Assembly (NCBI RefSeq): GCF_004361735.1 | Contig: NZ_SNVV01000004.1 | Location: 124,001 to 188,000 of the forward strand | Length of the DNA: 64,000 nucleotides | Origin: Azoarcus indigens | GTDB lineage: Bacteria; Pseudomonadota; Gammaproteobacteria; Burkholderiales; Rhodocyclaceae | Direction: 5' to 3' | In this document: one piece after another, positions 54,628-63,083 of the stretch | Layout of the letters: each line of letters begins with the position of its first letter | Numbering within the stretch: position 1 is the first letter of the stretch | Notes under the pieces: model-generated | Seen by the model: only the letters and a program-made list of their open reading frames with translations | What the model was told of the DNA's origin: nothing | The model's database searches: none | Translations under genes and position numbers: made by a program

Positions 54628-56186
54628 CAATGAAACGGGATATACCGCTGCCTCCGCTGGATGAACAGATGCTGACTGGTGCGGAGGCCTCCCGCTCGCT
54701 GGCCTGGGTGGCTGGAGCCATCGCCTTCGTGCTCGCCTGGCTGGTCACCTGGTACTGGGGGACGGCGACCGAGATCGCCGGGATCTGGTGGCGTTCGGAT
54801 ACCTTCGCCCACGGTTTGATCGTGTTACCGGTGTTCGGCTGGCTGGTCTGGCGCCGCCGGGAATGGCTCGCCGGCTCCAGGCCCAGTGCCTGGGCCGCGA
54901 CGGGCTTGCTCGCTTTGCCGCTGGGGCTGGGTTGGTTGATTGCCGAGCTTGGCAGTGTGGCCGGCGCGGCGCACTTCATGTTCGTCGCCATGGTGGTGAC
55001 CGGCTGCGTGGTCATGCTGGGGCGCCGGCTCGCCGCCCTGTTGCTGTTTCCGCTCGCCTTCCTGTTCTTCGGCGTGCCCATCGGCGAGTTCCTGCTGCCG
55101 GTGATGATGCAGCACACCGCGGATTTCGCCGTCGCGGCGCTGCGGCTTTCCGGCATCCCGGTCTATCAGGAAGGGCTGTACTTCGTCATCCCCAATGGTC
55201 GCTGGTCGGTGGTGGAGGCCTGCAGCGGGGTGCGTTACCTGATCGCCTCGCTCATGGTCGGGGCGCTGTACGCCTATCTGAACTACAACCGCTTGTCCCG
55301 GCGTCTGGCCTTCATGGGCGTGGCACTGGTGGTGCCCATCGTGGCGAACTGGGTGCGCGCCTACATCACAGTGATGGTGGGTTACCTGTTCGGCAACGAG
55401 GCGGTCGAGGGTTTCATCCACATCGTCTATGGCTGGGTGTTCTTCGGCATCGTCGTCTTCCTGATGTTCTGGATCGGCAGCTACTGGCGGGAGGAAGAGC
55501 TGGCGGCGCCGGCCGTCGCCACAGTCATGCCGGCGCCGCAGGCGGCGCGCTACTGGCTGGCCTGCCTGCCTTTCCTGGCGATCACTGCAGCCTTTCCGTT
55601 GCTGCTGCGCAGCCTGGAGGCGCCGGTGCCGGCATTCTCGGTGGCGCTGGAACTGCCGGAGGCTGCGCCCGGTTGGCAGCGGATGCCGGCTGAGCAGCCG
55701 GTGTTCACGCCCAGCTATCACGGCCAGCGCGGCGAGGCGTCGGCGATATACCGGGGCGAGGACGGCGGTGATGTGTTGCTGTATGTGGCCTATTACGCAC
55801 GCCAGCAGCGTGGGCACGAGATGGTGACCTGGGGCAACGGCCTGCTCGGAGCGGATCGGCCGGGCTGGCGCATCCTCAGGAGTGACGTTGCCGAACTGCC
55901 GCAGGGCGGCAAGGCCAATCACGGGCAGATCACCAATGGGGTGTTGCGGTTGGATGCCTGGCACTGGTACCGGATGGACGAGCGGGTGGTAACCAGCGAT
56001 TACCTCGCCAAGGCTTTCCTGGCGCTGGACCGCAGCTTCGGCCGGCCGGACGATTCGGCTGTGGTCGTGGTGCTGGTGAATGCGACGGAAGCGCCGGAGT
56101 TGGCACGCAAGCGGGCGCTGGCCTTCATCGAGGCGCATCGGCCCGCGCTCGAGCGCAGCCTGGACGCGGTGGAGATTCCCCGGTGA
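54624..56186 (+). CDS. xrtA: Exosortase A with fused EpsI domain
   Basis: A 520-residue inner-membrane transpeptidase that sorts PEP-CTERM proteins. The N-terminal 300 residues have about eight helices and the catalytic triad: Cys200 in VEACSGVRYLIASL, Arg245 in NWVRAYITV, His266 in GFIHIVYGW. The C-terminal part (about 310-520; VPAFSVALELPEAAPGW, LYVAYYARQQRGHEMVTWGN) is the periplasmic EpsI domain, fused as in many XrtA proteins. Start 54624 overlaps the preceding stop; ATG 54630 is possible. Substrates are not encoded in this window. Confidence 0.96.
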   Translation: MTMKRDIPLPPLDEQMLTGAEASRSLAWVAGAIAFVLAWLVTWYWGTATEIAGIWWRSDTFAHGLIVLPVFGWLVWRRREWLAGSRPSAWAATGLLALPLGLGWLIAELGSVAGAAHFMFVAMVVTGCVVMLGRRLAALLLFPLAFLFFGVPIGEFLLPVMMQHTADFAVAALRLSGIPVYQEGLYFVIPNGRWSVVEACSGVRYLIASLMVGALYAYLNYNRLSRRLAFMGVALVVPIVANWVRAYITVMVGYLFGNEAVEGFIHIVYGWVFFGIVVFLMFWIGSYWREEELAAPAVATVMPAPQAARYWLACLPFLAITAAFPLLLRSLEAPVPAFSVALELPEAAPGWQRMPAEQPVFTPSYHGQRGEASAIYRGEDGGDVLLYVAYYARQQRGHEMVTWGNGLLGADRPGWRILRSDVAELPQGGKANHGQITNGVLRLDAWHWYRMDERVVTSDYLAKAFLALDRSFGRPDDSAVVVVLVNATEAPELARKRALAFIEAHRPALERSLDAVEIPR

Positions 56187-57361
56187 GGCTGCAGGATTCG
56201 CGTCCGCTGGTGGTGCACGTCGTCTACGGTTTCCGCGTCGGCGGGCTGGAGAACGGCGTGGTGAATCTGCTCAATCACATGGACCACGGCCGTTTCCGCC
56301 ACACGGTGGTGGCGCTGAGCGAGTGTGATCCCGCCTTCTGCGCCCGGGTGACGCGGGCGGATGTGACGTTCATCTCGCTGCACAAGCCGGCAGGCCACGG
56401 CTTCCAGATCTATCCGCAGCTGTTTCGGCTGTTCCGGCAGTTGCGGCCGGCGGTGGTGCACACCCGCAACCTCGCCGCGCTGGAAACGGTGGTGCCGGCC
56501 TGGGCCGCGGGCGTGCCGGTGCGCATCCACGGCGAGCATGGCTGGGATGCGCGCGACCCGGACGGCACCCGGCGCAAGTTCCAGTTCCTGCGGCGCATTT
56601 ACCGCCCCTTTGTCACGCATTACATCGCCCTGTCCGGACACATCTCCAGCTACTTGCAGGGCCGCATCGGCGTGCCGGCGGCCCGAGCCAGCCGCATCTG
56701 CAACGGGGTGGATACCCAGCGCTTCCGGCCTCGGGGCAATGATGGCGAGGTGGCGGCCGGCTTCCCCTACGCAGCCGGCCGCGATTTCGTTTTCGGCACG
56801 GTGGGGCGCCTGCAGGAAGTCAAGGACCAGCTCAACCTGGTGCGCGCCTTCGGGCTGCTGGCGGCGCGTTTCCCGCTGCGGCAGGACCTGCGCCTGGCCA
56901 TCGTCGGCGATGGTCCGCTGCGGGGCGCGGTCGAGGCGGAGATCGCCCGGCTGGGCGTCGGTGGCCAGGTCTGGCTGGCCGGCGAGCGTTCCGACGTTGC
57001 CGATCTCATGCGCCAGCTGGACGTCTTCGTGCTGCCGTCGCGTGCCGAGGGCATCTCCAACACCATCCTCGAAGCCATGGCTTGCGCCCTGCCGGTGGTG
57101 GCGACCGATGTCGGTGGCAGTGGCGAGCTGGTCGTTGCCGGCGAAACCGGCGCGCTGGTGCCGCCCAGCGATCCGCGGGCGCTGGCCGATGCCATGGCTG
57201 CCTACGTGACGCAGCCGGCACTGGCGCAGTCGCAGGGGCTGGCCAGCCGGCGGCGGGTGGAGGAGGGCTTCAGCCTGGAAGGCATGGTCGGCCGCTACGC
57301 CGACCTCTATGCGCGCCTGCTCGACGATGCGGGGCATCCGCTGCCCGTGCTTCAACAATAG
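56183..57361 (+). CDS. XrtA-associated glycosyltransferase (TIGR03088 type)
   Basis: A 392-residue GT4 enzyme starting at GTG 56183, which overlaps the exosortase stop. LVVHVVYGFRVGGLENGVVNLLNHM at the N-terminus, HTRNLAALETVVPAWAAGVPVRIHGEHGWD, RICNGVDTQRFRP, VGRLQEVKDQLNLVRAF and PSRAEGISNTILEAMACALPVVATDVGGSGELV are typical. Confidence 0.93.
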   Translation: MRLQDSRPLVVHVVYGFRVGGLENGVVNLLNHMDHGRFRHTVVALSECDPAFCARVTRADVTFISLHKPAGHGFQIYPQLFRLFRQLRPAVVHTRNLAALETVVPAWAAGVPVRIHGEHGWDARDPDGTRRKFQFLRRIYRPFVTHYIALSGHISSYLQGRIGVPAARASRICNGVDTQRFRPRGNDGEVAAGFPYAAGRDFVFGTVGRLQEVKDQLNLVRAFGLLAARFPLRQDLRLAIVGDGPLRGAVEAEIARLGVGGQVWLAGERSDVADLMRQLDVFVLPSRAEGISNTILEAMACALPVVATDVGGSGELVVAGETGALVPPSDPRALADAMAAYVTQPALAQSQGLASRRRVEEGFSLEGMVGRYADLYARLLDDAGHPLPVLQQ

Positions 57362-57373
57362 AAAGGATGTTCC

Positions 57374-59290
57374 ATGTGCGGGATTGCCGGACTTTTCCAT
57401 CTACGCGACAAACCTGAGTTCGACCGCGCCCTGGTGCAGCGGATGAACGATGTGCAGTTCCACCGTGGCCCGGACGAAGGCGGCTTCCATTTCGAGCCGG
57501 GGGTGGCACTGGCTCACCGCCGCCTGTCCATCATCGACCTTTCCACCGGCCAGCAGCCACTGTTCAACGAGGATGGCTCGGTGGCGGTGGTGTTCAACGG
57601 CGAGATCTACAACTACCAGGAACTGGTGCCCGAGCTGGAGGCCCTCGGCCACGTTTTCCATACCCGCAGCGACACCGAGGTGATCGTGCACGCCTGGGAG
57701 GCCTGGGGCGAGGATTGCGTGCGGCGCTTCCGCGGCATGTTCGCCTTCGCCCTGTGGGACCGCAAGCAGGACACCCTCTTCCTCGGCCGCGACCGCCTGG
57801 GCGTGAAGCCGCTCTACTACGCGCTGCTGCCCGACGGCACCTTTGTCTTCGGCTCCGAGCTCAAGGTGCTGATGCAGCATCCGGGGCTGGCGCGGGAGAT
57901 CGATCCGCTGGCGGTGGAGGACTACTTCGCCTACGGCTACATCCCGGAGCCGCGCACCATCTACACCGGCGCGCGCAAGCTGGGCGCCGCCGAAACCCTG
58001 CGGCTGGTACGCGGCCAGCCGATGCCGGCGCCGCGCGCCTACTGGGATGTGCGCTTTACCCTGGACAACAAGCTGTCGCTGGCCGACGCCACCGAGGAGC
58101 TGGTGGAGCGGCTGCGGGCCTCGGTGAAGCTGCGCATGATCTCCGAGGTGCCGCTGGGCGCCTTCCTCTCCGGCGGCGTGGACTCCAGCGCGGTGGTGGC
58201 GACCATGGCCGGCCTGTCGGATGCGCCGGTCAACACCTGCTCCATCGCCTTCGACGACCCCGCTTTCAACGAGTCCGAATACGCGCGCATGGTCGCCGAG
58301 CGCTATGGCACCAACCACTACGTCGAGACGGTGAAGTCGGACGACTTCGATCTGCTCGACAAGCTGGCCGCGCTCTACGACGAGCCCTACGCCGACAGCT
58401 CCGCCATGCCCACCTGGCGCGTCTGCCAGCTGGCGCGCAAGCGCGTCACCGTCGCCCTGTCCGGCGATGGCGGCGACGAGAGCTTCGCCGGCTACCGCCG
58501 CTACCGCCTGCATGCGATGGAGGAGCGCCTGCGCGGCGCGTTGCCGCACGGGGTGCGCCGGCCGGTATTCGGCCTGCTCGGCCGGCTCTACCCCAAGGCG
58601 GACTGGGCGCCGCGGATGTTCCGCGCCAAGACCACCTTCCAGGCGCTGGCGCGGGATTCGGTGCAGGCCTATTTCCACGCCGTCGCCATCATGAACGACG
58701 ACATGCGCCGCCGGCTGTTCACGCCTTCCTTCCGCAACAGCCTCGGCGGCTACCGCGCCATCGAAGTGTTCCAGCAGCACGCGGCGCGTGCCGGCACCGA
58801 CGATCCGGTGGCGCTGGTGCAGTACATCGACACCAAAACCTACCTGGTGGACGACATCAACACCAAGGTGGACCGCGCCAGCATGGCCCACTCGCTGGAA
58901 ACCCGCGAGCCGCTGATGGACCACGAACTGGTCGAATGGCTGGCGACGCTGCCCTCCGGCCTCAAGATCAAGGGCAACGAAGGCAAGTTCCTGTTCAAGA
59001 AGGCGCTGGAGCCCATGCTGCCGAACGACGTGCTCTACCGGCGCAAGATGGGCTTCGCCGTGCCGCTGGCGCGCTGGTTCCGCGGTCCGCTGAAGGACAG
59101 GGTGCGCGAAGCGGTGCTGGGCGACACGCTCGCCGCCACCGGTTTCTTCGAGCGCCGCTACCTGCAGCATCTGCTTGATGCCCACCAGTCCGGCGCCCGC
59201 GATTACAGCGCGCGCCTGTGGTCGCTGGTCATGTTCGAAGCCTTCCTGCGCAACAGCGGCCAGGCGGCCGAAGTCCGGCGCGCCGCCTGA
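57374..59290 (+). CDS. XrtA-associated amidotransferase (asparagine synthase-like)
   Basis: A 638-residue class II glutamine amidotransferase plus asparagine-synthetase domain. The catalytic Cys2 is in MCGIAGLFH; the glutaminase part has RGPDEGG and VVFNGEIYNYQEL; the PP-loop is LSGGVDSSAVVATMAG. It probably amidates a uronic acid or another carboxyl in the exopolysaccharide. Length is typical of the exosortase-associated subgroup. Confidence 0.94.
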   Translation: MCGIAGLFHLRDKPEFDRALVQRMNDVQFHRGPDEGGFHFEPGVALAHRRLSIIDLSTGQQPLFNEDGSVAVVFNGEIYNYQELVPELEALGHVFHTRSDTEVIVHAWEAWGEDCVRRFRGMFAFALWDRKQDTLFLGRDRLGVKPLYYALLPDGTFVFGSELKVLMQHPGLAREIDPLAVEDYFAYGYIPEPRTIYTGARKLGAAETLRLVRGQPMPAPRAYWDVRFTLDNKLSLADATEELVERLRASVKLRMISEVPLGAFLSGGVDSSAVVATMAGLSDAPVNTCSIAFDDPAFNESEYARMVAERYGTNHYVETVKSDDFDLLDKLAALYDEPYADSSAMPTWRVCQLARKRVTVALSGDGGDESFAGYRRYRLHAMEERLRGALPHGVRRPVFGLLGRLYPKADWAPRMFRAKTTFQALARDSVQAYFHAVAIMNDDMRRRLFTPSFRNSLGGYRAIEVFQQHAARAGTDDPVALVQYIDTKTYLVDDINTKVDRASMAHSLETREPLMDHELVEWLATLPSGLKIKGNEGKFLFKKALEPMLPNDVLYRRKMGFAVPLARWFRGPLKDRVREAVLGDTLAATGFFERRYLQHLLDAHQSGARDYSARLWSLVMFEAFLRNSGQAAEVRRAA

Positions 59291-59302
59291 TACGGAATTC
59301 CC

Positions 59303-60499
59303 ATGCGAGTCCTGCACGTATTCGATCATTCCATTCCGCTGCACAGCGGCTACACCTTCCGCAGCGCTGCCATCCTGCGCGAACAGCGCGCGCTGGGCTG
59401 GGAAACCTTCCACCTCACCTCGCCCAAGCAGGGCCAGGTCGCCGAGCCGGTGCAGGAGGTGGATGGCCTGCGCTTCTACCGCTGCACCGAGCGGCCGACC
59501 AGCACGCTGCCGGTGGTGGGGGAGTTGCAGCTGATGCGCATCCTGGAGACGCGCATTGCCGAGCTGGGGCGCGAGCTGAAGCCGGATCTGATCCATGCCC
59601 ATTCGCCGGTGCTGAACGCCATTCCCGCGCTGCGCGCCGGCCGCAGCGCGGGCATCCCGGTGGTGTACGAGATCCGCGCCTTCTGGGAGGACGCCGCGGT
59701 GGATCACGGCACCACCCGCGAAGGCAGCCTGCGCTACCGGCTCACACGGGCGATGGAAACCTGGGCGCTGAAGCGGGTGGACCACGCCTTCACCATCTGC
59801 GAAGGGCTGCGCGCGGACATCGTCGCCCGCGGCATCCCGGCCAGCAAGGTCACGGTGATCCCGAACGCGGTGGACGTGGAGTCCTTCCAGCTCTCCGGCG
59901 ATCCGGATACGGCGCTGAAGGAAAAGCTTGGCCTGGAAGGCCGGACGGTGATCGGCTTCGTCGGCTCCTTCTACGCCTATGAAGGCCTGGACCTGCTGCT
60001 GGCAGCGCTGCCGGCGTTGGTGGCGGCGCGGCCGGACCTGCGGGTGCTGCTGGTCGGCGGCGGGCCGCAGGAGGCGAACCTCAAGGCCCAGGCTGCCAGC
60101 CTCGGCCTGGCCGATCATGTGATCTTCACCGGCCGGGTGCCGCATGCCGAGGTCAGCCGCTACTACGACCTCATCGACCTGCTGGTCTATCCGCGCCACT
60201 CCATGCGCCTCACCGAGTTGGTGACGCCGCTGAAGCCGCTGGAAGCGATGGCGCAGGGGCGCATCTTCGTCGCCTCCGACGTCGGCGGCCACAAAGAACT
60301 GATCCGCCACGGCGACACCGGTCTGCTGTTCCGCGCCGGCAGCGCCGAGGCGCTGGCCGCGGCGGTGCTGGACGCGCTGCAGCGCCAGACTGCGTGGCCG
60401 GAGCTGCGCGCCGCCGGCCGCCGCTTCGTCGAGAGCGAGCGCACCTGGCGCCGCAGCGTGGCCGCCTACCAGGCCGCCTACGCCACCTGCCTGGCCTGA
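59303..60499 (+). CDS. XrtA-associated glycosyltransferase (TIGR04063 type)
   Basis: A 398-residue GT4 enzyme. MRVLHVFDHSIPLHSGYTFRSAAILREQRALGWETFHLTSPKQ is characteristic of the subgroup known from Dechloromonas and relatives; VIPNAVDVESF, FVGSFYAYEGLDLLLAA and PLKPLEAMAQGRIFVASDVGGHKELI complete the fold. Confidence 0.93.
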   Translation: MRVLHVFDHSIPLHSGYTFRSAAILREQRALGWETFHLTSPKQGQVAEPVQEVDGLRFYRCTERPTSTLPVVGELQLMRILETRIAELGRELKPDLIHAHSPVLNAIPALRAGRSAGIPVVYEIRAFWEDAAVDHGTTREGSLRYRLTRAMETWALKRVDHAFTICEGLRADIVARGIPASKVTVIPNAVDVESFQLSGDPDTALKEKLGLEGRTVIGFVGSFYAYEGLDLLLAALPALVAARPDLRVLLVGGGPQEANLKAQAASLGLADHVIFTGRVPHAEVSRYYDLIDLLVYPRHSMRLTELVTPLKPLEAMAQGRIFVASDVGGHKELIRHGDTGLLFRAGSAEALAAAVLDALQRQTAWPELRAAGRRFVESERTWRRSVAAYQAAYATCLA

Positions 60500-60518
60500 A
60501 CCGAAGCGAGTACCCGCG

Positions 60519-61862
60519 ATGCGCGACATACTGCTGATGCTGATCGTGGTGCCGGGCTCGGTGATCGCGCTGCGCCACCCCTACGTCGGCATCCTGCTGT
60601 GGACCTGGGTCAGCATCATGAACCCGCACCGGCTGGCCTACGGTTTCGCGCGCGAAATGCCCATCGCCATGCTGATCGGCGCCTGCACCCTGGTCGGCCT
60701 GATGATGACGCGGGAAAAGCGCCAGCCCTTCATCAACACCCCGCCGCGCGTCATGCTGCTGCTGATGCTGTGGATGTTGCTGACCACCCTCTTCGCCTTC
60801 GATCCGGCCGGCAGTTCCATCCAGCTCGAGAAGGTGATGAAGATCGACATCATGGTGCTGGTGGCGCTGATGCTGGTGCGCACCAAGCGCGAGATGATCC
60901 TGTTCTGCTGGGTGTTCGTGCTGTCGCTGGCCTTCTACGGCATCAAGGGCGGCATCTTCACCATCGCCACCGGCGGCAGCTTCCGCGTCTGGGGGCCCTA
61001 CGGCTCCTACATCTGGGACAACAACCACCTGGCGGTGGCGCTGATCATGAGCATCCCGCTGCTGCGCTTCCTGCAGACCACGCTGGAAGGCAAGTGGCCA
61101 CGGCGGGCGATGACGCTGGCGATGGTGCTGTGCGCCGCCTCGGCCATCGGCTCCCACTCCCGTGGCGCGCTGCTGGCGATCACCGCCATGGCGCTGCTGC
61201 TGTGGTGGCGCGGCAAGAACAAGGCCGCCACCGGCATCGTCCTGATCATGGTGGCGGCGGGCGTGCTGATGATGATGCCGGAGGAATGGTGGGCGCGGAT
61301 GCACACCATGCAGACCTACGAGCAGGATCAGTCCGCGATGGGCCGGATCAACGCCTGGTGGATGGCCTTCAACCTGGCGAAGGACAATTTCTTCGGCGCC
61401 GGTTTCCGCGCCTATACGCCGCTCACCTTCGGCCTCTACGCACCGGATCCGGAACACCTGGTGGCGGCGCACAGCATCTACTTCTCGATGCTGGCCGAGC
61501 ACGGCTTCCCCGGCCTCTTCATCTACGTCTCCTTGTGGCTGGCGACGCTGCACAGTGCCCGCTGGCTGCGCAAGAACGCCGCCGGCCATCCGGAGGCGGC
61601 CTGGTGCGTGCAGCTGGGGGCGATGGCCGAGGTGTCCATCATCGGCTTCCTGGTGGGGGGCACCTTCCTCAGCCTGTCCTACTTCGATTTCCCCTACAAC
61701 CTGATGGCGCTGGTGGCGGCCGCCCGCTACTGGGTGGCGACCAAGGCCTGGGAGCGGGAGCCGCCGCCGCCCAAGATGCGTACGCTGTTCGGGGTGAAGC
61801 TGTTCTTCGGCGACCGCCTGCCGCGGCCTGGCGACCCGCGTTCAGCGCCGCAGCAGGCGTAG
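60519..61862 (+). CDS. Putative O-glycosylation ligase/Wzy-like protein, exosortase A system
   Basis: A 447-residue membrane protein of ten or more helices with a Wzy_C-type loop (SHSRGALLAITAMALLLWW and NAWWMAFNLAKDNFFGAGFRAYTP). It resembles O-antigen ligases and polymerases and is the usual last gene of XrtA loci; it may polymerise or transfer the glycan. The 3' end overlaps the convergent ATP-grasp gene by 21 bases. Confidence 0.9.
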   Translation: MRDILLMLIVVPGSVIALRHPYVGILLWTWVSIMNPHRLAYGFAREMPIAMLIGACTLVGLMMTREKRQPFINTPPRVMLLLMLWMLLTTLFAFDPAGSSIQLEKVMKIDIMVLVALMLVRTKREMILFCWVFVLSLAFYGIKGGIFTIATGGSFRVWGPYGSYIWDNNHLAVALIMSIPLLRFLQTTLEGKWPRRAMTLAMVLCAASAIGSHSRGALLAITAMALLLWWRGKNKAATGIVLIMVAAGVLMMMPEEWWARMHTMQTYEQDQSAMGRINAWWMAFNLAKDNFFGAGFRAYTPLTFGLYAPDPEHLVAAHSIYFSMLAEHGFPGLFIYVSLWLATLHSARWLRKNAAGHPEAAWCVQLGAMAEVSIIGFLVGGTFLSLSYFDFPYNLMALVAAARYWVATKAWEREPPPPKMRTLFGVKLFFGDRLPRPGDPRSAPQQA

Positions 61863-63083
61863 CGCGTAGTTGCGCAGGTCGGCGAAGAAGGGGCCGGCGT
61901 CGTCGCTGCGCCACAGGTAGTAGCGCACCCGCGGGCGCAGGAAGTCGGTGAAGAATCGCCGCACTTCCTGCAGCGGCTGACGGCGGAAGAAGGGGTCGGC
62001 GATGCGGCCGGGTTGCAGCAGCAGCCTCACCAGCCGCTTCACCTCGGTGCTCACCATGCGGCAGCGCAGATCTTCCCGTACCGCCGGCAGCGCCGGGACC
62101 ACGCCGCAGCCTTGCACCTGGTAGGCCAGCAGGGCGAAGCCGGCACCGGCATGCACCGCCAGCGGGAAGCTGCCCCAGAAACGGCCGTTGATCTCCATCA
62201 GCACCGCGTCGCCGGTGGCTTCGTCCAGCCGGTACTCCACCATCGCGCAGCCTTCCCAGCCTATGGCCTTCAGCAGCGCGATGGATTGCTCCTGCAATTC
62301 CCGGTGGCGCGATAGTGGCACCGCGTCGCACACGCTGGAGAAGCCGCCTTCGGGCGGCCACTCGGCGATGCGCAGATGCTGGAAGCGGCGCAACACCTCG
62401 CCCTTGTGCAGGTAGAAGAACTGGCCCAGGCCACGGCCGGGGCAGTATTCCTGGATCAGCGGCCAGATGCCGGCGGCCTGGAAGCGCTCGCCGATGCGCC
62501 GCAGCGCGGCCTCATCCCGCGCGTACTCCAGCTTCTCCCAGGCGATGCCATGGGCGCGCAGTACCGGGATGGCGGTGATCGGGTCGGCCCACTTCACCAC
62601 CGCCGGGTAGCGCACCTGGGCGGCGGCCGCATGCCATTCGTCCAGCGTGGCGGCGGAGAAGCCGCGGGGTACGTGCAGGCCCAGGCCGGCGGCGGTTTCC
62701 AGCGTCAGCCGCTTGTCCAGCACGCGGCGGAAGGCGTCTTCCGGCGGCGCGATGGCGCGGATGCGGCCGAGCTGGTCGCGGTGGGCGATCAGCCAGCTGA
62801 GGTCGGCCTCGGAGACGGCCAGCAGCACCGCGTCACCCAGCTCCTCGCCGAGGCGGTGCAGGGTGGCTATCAGCTGCGCATCCCGCTTCGGCCCGACGAC
62901 GATGCCGCGCTCCAGGTAGCGGGAGGACAGCCCCACCGAGTTCGGCCGGCTGGCGAGGCCGATGACGCGCACGCCGGCCCGGCCGAGCTCGCGCACCACG
63001 GCGACGCCGATCTGGCTTTCGATGCCCAGCACCAGGCAGGGCGGATGGGCGTTGCTGGTGGCGGCAGGCGGCGGAGAGTTCAT
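61842..63083 (-). CDS. ATP-grasp domain protein
   Basis: A 413-residue ATP-grasp ligase of carbamoyl-phosphate-synthase-like fold: N-terminal Rossmann part (CLVLGIESQIGVAVVRELGRAGVRVIGLASRPNSVG), YPAVVKWADPI (ATP-binding Lys), LIQEYCPGRGLGQFFYLHKG and AMVEYRLDEATGDAVLMEINGRFWGS (Mg-binding Glu and Asn). It would join a carboxylate to an amine or similar. It starts within the stop of the deacetylase gene (ATGA). Substrate unknown; a polysaccharide or surface-glycan modification is inferred. Confidence 0.85.
   Translation of the reverse strand: MNSPPPAATSNAHPPCLVLGIESQIGVAVVRELGRAGVRVIGLASRPNSVGLSSRYLERGIVVGPKRDAQLIATLHRLGEELGDAVLLAVSEADLSWLIAHRDQLGRIRAIAPPEDAFRRVLDKRLTLETAAGLGLHVPRGFSAATLDEWHAAAAQVRYPAVVKWADPITAIPVLRAHGIAWEKLEYARDEAALRRIGERFQAAGIWPLIQEYCPGRGLGQFFYLHKGEVLRRFQHLRIAEWPPEGGFSSVCDAVPLSRHRELQEQSIALLKAIGWEGCAMVEYRLDEATGDAVLMEINGRFWGSFPLAVHAGAGFALLAYQVQGCGVVPALPAVREDLRCRMVSTEVKRLVRLLLQPGRIADPFFRRQPLQEVRRFFTDFLRPRVRYYLWRSDDAGPFFADLRNYALRLLRR

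Noticed and set aside
57401-60529. A 1042-codon open frame on the minus strand
   Set aside because: It runs antisense to the amidotransferase and glycosyltransferase genes, has no recognisable domain and is His/Gln/Arg-rich, the usual mirror of GC-rich third positions.
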